The notes under the pieces: model-generated
What the model was told of the DNA's origin: nothing
The model's input: only the letters and a program-made list of their open reading frames with translations
Databases searched by the model: none
In this document: piece by piece, positions 60,684-64,000 of the stretch
Layout of the letters: each line of letters begins with the position of its first letter
Numbering within the stretch: position 1 is the first letter of the stretch
Origin: Acidobacteriota bacterium
GTDB lineage: Bacteria; Acidobacteriota; Thermoanaerobaculia; Multivoradales; JBCCEF01
DNA: 64,000 nt
Direction of reading: 5' to 3'
Assembly (NCBI GenBank): GCA_039030395.1
Contig: JBCCEF010000002.1
Location: 62,001 to 126,000, forward strand
Program-made: the position numbers and the translations under genes

Positions 60684-60962
60684 ATGATGAGCTGTCGTAT
60701 GAAGAGGCGTTGCGCTGTGACCCTGATCGTTGTCCTGGCGATGTGGTTGCCCGCGGTTTCGGCTTGGGCGGCACCGAGGGACATGCCGATGGACATGGAG
60801 GAGCCACCGGCTCGCCAGAGCCTGTGGGTTGAGGCCGTAGAGGAGTTGGTGGAGTTGGTGGAGTGGGTGCAAAGTATGTGGGGCGGTGTGGATCCGGGCC
60901 CGGGCCTCGACCCGTTCCTGCGGGCGGAGACCAGGGAAGAACCGGAGCAGGCTGAGGACTGA
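60684..60962 (+). CDS. Small secreted protein with a GPGLDP motif
   Basis: 92 residues from ATG 60684 (CGAGGAGGCGAGA upstream). Signal peptide: basic MKRRC then AVTLIVVLAMWLPAVSAWA, cleaved near AWAA. The mature part has an acidic, Trp-containing helix (RQSLWVEAVEELVELVEWVQ), then MWGGVDPGPGLDPFLRAETR and an acidic end. The helix-then-GP-x-x-DP order mirrors the protein at 59084 (HWLMQWIESLF, then GPDMDPDG), so the two look like diverged members of one family. The ZAS-TPR copy B gene lies 222 bases downstream on the same strand. Confidence 0.7.
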   Translation: MMSCRMKRRCAVTLIVVLAMWLPAVSAWAAPRDMPMDMEEPPARQSLWVEAVEELVELVEWVQSMWGGVDPGPGLDPFLRAETREEPEQAED

Positions 60963-61184
60963 CGCAGGTGACCTGAGGAGACGGCGGAAGGTGAAACTCG
61001 GTGCATTCGGGTGCCGCGTAGGTCGTACGATGAAGCCGCGAGCTGTCTCATTTTCAGTCTCCAGGGAAACTACCGTTGTAGGAATGTGGCAACGGGCCGC
61101 CCGGGTGGCGAGGTCGCTGCCGCTGAAGGCCGGATGGCTCCGGCTGCGGCCAACTCGTTCGGTTTTGCCAAGAGTGCATTGTTT

Positions 61185-62528
61185 ATGTTGAATCGCCATT
61201 TGACTTCCGGTGAAATCTCCCGCTTCCTGGCGGAGGAGACGGCTCTTCAGAACCGACGCGTGGCTCTGCACCTTCTGGAATGCGAACGCTGTCGACGTGC
61301 GGCGATGGAGGAGTTGGGCGCGGAGCAGGGCGAAGTGGCTCTGCTCGCGAAGGTTTTGCCCTACGATCGGCCGCAGCCGCAGGCCATCCAGCCGGCCCGG
61401 AGCGGTCTCAGGCTTCGCCTGGGCGCGGCCATGCGCGAGGTCAATGGCAGTGGCGAGTTGTTCGCTCAACTCAGTTCCTACCCGTTGAAATGCTGGCCGC
61501 TCCTGGTTCGCAACCGTCAGCGCTACCAAACCTTGGGGTTGGCACAACTCCTGGTCGAGGAGGGCCTGGCGGCTGGGTACGAGGATGCCGAGCGGGGCCG
61601 CTCCCTGGCGGAGGTGGGCCTGTTGATCCTGGACCACCTGGAAGTTCGCCGCTACGGCCAGGCGCTGATCGATGACGTTTCCGGCCGCGCCTGGTGCGTG
61701 ATCGGTAACGCCCACCGTTTGCAGGCTGACTTCGAGGCGTCGGAATACGCCTTCGAGCAGGCCTCCGAGTTGCTCGCCGACTCGTCCGATCCGATTGCGG
61801 AAGGCGACCTTCTGTACCTGTGGGCGCTGGTCAACAAGGATCGCCACCAATACTCCGAAGCGCTGCACCGCTTCGACCGCGCAACGGTTTGTTTCGAAGA
61901 GGCCGGCGACGAGCTGAAGGCGGCCCGAGTGCTGACCTCCCTGGGCAACCTTTATCTTGAAAAGGGTGCGCCGGAGGATGCGCTGAGTCCGCTCCTCGAA
62001 GCCATTGCCCGGTCCGACGAGGAAGCCGACCCGAAGGGCGTCCTATTTGCGCGGAGCAACCTGGCCCTGTGCTTTGCCGACCTGGGAGAGTTCCACGAGG
62101 CGCGCAGTATCTTCGAGCAGTGCGAAGAGGGTTATCGCCAATTTGGGGAACCCCACGTGCTGCTTCGCGGCCAGTGGCTAGAAGGAATGATCGCCGCCGG
62201 CCTGGGGGAGAACGAGCGGGCGGAAGAACTGCTTCTGCAGGTGTATCACGAGTTTCGGCGGCGCGATGAGATGTACGAGATCGCCTTGGTCTCCCTGGAT
62301 CTCGCTCTGCTTCTCAACCGCCAGGGACGCTTCGCCGAGGTGCGCGATATGGCGCGCGAATCGCTGGCGGCACTGGTTCCTACCGGAGTCTTCGAAGGCG
62401 CGGCGGCGGCGTTAGCGGTCTTCCACGCGGCGCGGCACAAGGAGACCGTCGCCGAGGATCTGCTGCAGGGCCTGTCGCTCTACCTGAAGCGCGCCAGGAC
62501 CGCTCCGATCCGCCGCTCGGCGGAGTAG
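61185..62528 (+). CDS. Zinc-binding anti-sigma-like (ZAS) domain fused to TPR repeats, copy B
   Basis: 447 residues from ATG 61185, matching the length of copy A (445); earlier in-frame starts extend into sequence without resemblance to copy A. Residues 25-40 (RVALHLLECERCRRAA) hold H29-x3-C33-x2-C36. TPR-like units: RAWCVIGNAHRLQADFEASE, ARVLTSLGNLYLEKGAPEDA, ARSNLALCFADLGEFHEARS and ALVSLDLALLLNRQGRFAEV. No sigma-like gene is coupled to it, unlike copy A. The 60963-61184 gap before it holds nothing recognised. It is probably in one transcript with the small secreted protein. Confidence 0.78.
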   Translation: MLNRHLTSGEISRFLAEETALQNRRVALHLLECERCRRAAMEELGAEQGEVALLAKVLPYDRPQPQAIQPARSGLRLRLGAAMREVNGSGELFAQLSSYPLKCWPLLVRNRQRYQTLGLAQLLVEEGLAAGYEDAERGRSLAEVGLLILDHLEVRRYGQALIDDVSGRAWCVIGNAHRLQADFEASEYAFEQASELLADSSDPIAEGDLLYLWALVNKDRHQYSEALHRFDRATVCFEEAGDELKAARVLTSLGNLYLEKGAPEDALSPLLEAIARSDEEADPKGVLFARSNLALCFADLGEFHEARSIFEQCEEGYRQFGEPHVLLRGQWLEGMIAAGLGENERAEELLLQVYHEFRRRDEMYEIALVSLDLALLLNRQGRFAEVRDMARESLAALVPTGVFEGAAAALAVFHAARHKETVAEDLLQGLSLYLKRARTAPIRRSAE

Positions 62529-62593
62529 CCTCTTCCCGCCGGGGTGCGCTCCCGGTGTCATCCTTGCCGCTGACATTGCTGTAAGATTCCTCT

Positions 62594-62965
62594 ATGACTC
62601 CTCCTTCCCTCAACCACGCGGGCTTCGCCACCGGCGCCGTGTTGGCGGCGGTATCCGTGGTTGCCGGTGCTTTTGGCGCGCACGGCCTGGAGGAGCGGCT
62701 GTCGGCAGCGAATCTGGCTCTGTGGGAGACCGCCGCTCGCTATCTGATGTATTGCGCCCTTGGGATGATGCTGGCGGCGCTGGCCGGTGCCGGCCGGGCG
62801 GTGGTCGGTCTCCTGGTGTCGGGAGGAGTGGTGTTTTCCGGCACGGTGTTTCTGCTCGCCCTCGGCGGCCCTCGGTGGTTTGGTGCGGTGACTCCTCTCG
62901 GCGGCCTGGCTCTGATCGTTGGCTTTCTCTTGCTGGCGTGGCAGGTGCTCCGGGCTCGGTCCTGA
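62594..62965 (+). CDS. DUF423-family small membrane protein
   Basis: 123 residues with four membrane segments. The DUF423 signature GAFGAHGLEERLSAANLALW at ~26-45 is intact, as are the TAARYLMYCALGMMLAAL and PLGGLALIVGFLLLAWQVL blocks. Function unknown; the family is widespread. It lies 65 bases after ZAS-TPR copy B. The 62966-63186 gap that follows has no recognised element. Confidence 0.9.
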   Translation: MTPPSLNHAGFATGAVLAAVSVVAGAFGAHGLEERLSAANLALWETAARYLMYCALGMMLAALAGAGRAVVGLLVSGGVVFSGTVFLLALGGPRWFGAVTPLGGLALIVGFLLLAWQVLRARS

Positions 62966-63186
62966 GGTCCCCTTTCTTCGATCGATCCGATTTCTTCGGC
63001 AGGTGCCATTGCCCCCAGAAGGGCTCTTTGGCTACCATGGTCGAGGTTCGCGGGTTGGGCGCCGTTTCGCTCCTGCTCTGCGGTCCGTAGTTTTCCGTAC
63101 CGACGCCGCTCCACGCTCCGTACCATCGCCGGCTGGTCGGTTCGATTCCTCCAGTTCTACGCCATCTCTCTGGGAGGCTTTTCGCT

Positions 63187-64000
63187 ATGTCGAATGCCAT
63201 CAGCCAAACTCCGACTCCGGTCAACGAACCGGTTCGTTCCTATGCACCGGGTACCCCTGAACGCGCTTCCTTGAAGGCTCGCCTCGGCGAGATGGCCCAA
63301 GAGCGGATCGAGATTCCGCTGATCATCGGTGGCCAGGAGGTACGCACCGAGAGTCCGGTGGAGGCGGTGTGTCCGCACGACCACGGCCATGTGCTGGCAA
63401 AGGTGCATCAGGCCTCCGAGCAGCATGTGGCGCTGGCGGTGGAGGCAGCCCGTGAGGCTTGGGCGGACTGGTCCGAAATGCCGTGGGAGGACCGCGCTAG
63501 CGTGCTGCTAAAGGCGGCGGACCTCCTCGCTGGCCCGTGGCGCGACACGATCAACGGCGCCACCATGCTGAACCAGTCGAAGACCGCCCATCAGGCGGAG
63601 ATCGACTCGGCTTGTGAACTGATCGACTTCTGGCGCTTCAACGTCGAGTTCATGCGGCAGATCTACACCGATCAGCCGATCTCGTCGCCGGGCATGTGGA
63701 ATCGCCTAGAGCACCGGCCGCTGGAGGGCTTTGTGTTCGCGGTGACGCCCTTCAACTTCACCGCCATCGGCGGCAATCTGCCGACGGCGCCGGCGCTGAT
63801 GGGCAACGTGGCGCTGTGGAAGCCGGCGACCACGGCGGTGGTTTCGAACTACTATGTGATGCGCCTGCTGGAGGAGGCAGGGTTGCCTCCCGGGGTGATC
63901 AATTTCCTGCCCGGCCGCGGCGGCACGGTCGGCGATCCGGTGATGGCGCGGCCGGAGCTGGCGGGTGTTCACTTCACCGGCTCGACGCGGGTGTTCCAGG
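63187..64000 (+). CDS. Delta-1-pyrroline-5-carboxylate dehydrogenase (3' truncated by window)
   Basis: The first 271 residues are visible from ATG 63187 (GGGAGG upstream). It oxidises glutamate gamma-semialdehyde/P5C to glutamate in proline breakdown. Blocks: IPLIIGGQEVRTESPVEAVC, AAREAWADWSEMPWEDRASV, GATMLNQSKTAHQAEIDSAC, and VFAVTPFNFTAIGGNLPTAP with the NAD-binding PFNFTAI motif of the PruA/RocA group, then MGNVALWKPATTAVVSNYYV and HFTGSTRVFQ. The catalytic Cys lies beyond the window. The N-terminal proline dehydrogenase half of PutA is absent, so this is the monofunctional form. The symbol pruA/rocA would fit. Confidence 0.92.
   Translation, partial: MSNAISQTPTPVNEPVRSYAPGTPERASLKARLGEMAQERIEIPLIIGGQEVRTESPVEAVCPHDHGHVLAKVHQASEQHVALAVEAAREAWADWSEMPWEDRASVLLKAADLLAGPWRDTINGATMLNQSKTAHQAEIDSACELIDFWRFNVEFMRQIYTDQPISSPGMWNRLEHRPLEGFVFAVTPFNFTAIGGNLPTAPALMGNVALWKPATTAVVSNYYVMRLLEEAGLPPGVINFLPGRGGTVGDPVMARPELAGVHFTGSTRVFQ

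Overview
The window is GC-rich, densely coded bacterial chromosome with no rRNA, tRNA, CRISPR array, transposase or prophage visible. Four tandem secreted proteins of the acidobacterial VWFA-related family (the TIGR03436 type), secreted proteins with dockerin-like EF-hand repeats outside any cellulosome, a glutaminyl-tRNA synthetase fused to a YqeY/GatB tail and zinc-binding anti-sigma domains fused to TPR repeats all point to Acidobacteriota, perhaps near Thermoanaerobaculia. The phylum is a good inference; the class is a guess from gene content, not from a marker gene.

Layout. 1-4.7 kb: the end of a secreted protein, a membrane-anchored TPR protein, pyrimidine-nucleoside phosphorylase, and a convergent coupled pair of secreted proteins (beta-propeller-like plus SGNH/dockerin). 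4.9-11.8 kb: an unusual permease-EIIA-RCK fusion, then cinA-plsY-gpsA-guaA. 11.9-12.6 kb: a toxin-antitoxin pair. 12.9-22.5 kb: lgt-thiD, the four VWFA-related genes and two small membrane proteins. 22.6-33.4 kb: housekeeping genes (SAM hydrolase family, DUF2064, nnrDE, tsaE, hydroxyacyl-CoA dehydrogenase) and the coupled run phoH-pgpH-ybeY-corC-era. 33.7-36.3 kb: a secreted protein with a cysteine-rich tail followed by a flavoprotein. 36.3-43.8 kb: glnS, DUF418, a serine hydrolase and an M1 peptidase.

43.8-51.7 kb is the metabolic centrepiece. It is a minus-strand isoprenoid cluster: polyprenyl synthase, type II IPP isomerase, class I HMG-CoA reductase, mevalonate kinase, a decarboxylase of the diphosphomevalonate decarboxylase family, isopentenyl phosphate kinase and a squalene/phytoene synthase. 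There is no phosphomevalonate kinase, while isopentenyl phosphate kinase is present and the decarboxylase has a changed active-site lysine. Together these suggest the alternative route mevalonate 5-phosphate to isopentenyl phosphate to IPP. Two non-coding repeat elements sit inside this cluster.

51.8-52.9 kb is an AT-richer stretch with only doubtful small ORFs. 53-57.2 kb: rimO, ribF, thioredoxin and two membrane/hypothetical genes. 57.3-62.5 kb holds two divergent copies of a little-known module: a zinc-binding anti-sigma-like domain (H-x3-C-x2-C) fused to TPR repeats, next to small secreted proteins with a G-P-x-[M/L]-D-P motif, and in one copy a sigma-region-2-only protein translationally coupled to the TPR gene. 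The window ends in DUF423 and the start of a delta-1-pyrroline-5-carboxylate dehydrogenase.

The best candidates for new biology are the sigma-like/anti-sigma-TPR/secreted-peptide modules, the alternative mevalonate cluster, the cysteine-rich protein with its flavoprotein, and a family of four structured intergenic repeats whose inner stem differs in sequence but keeps pairing.
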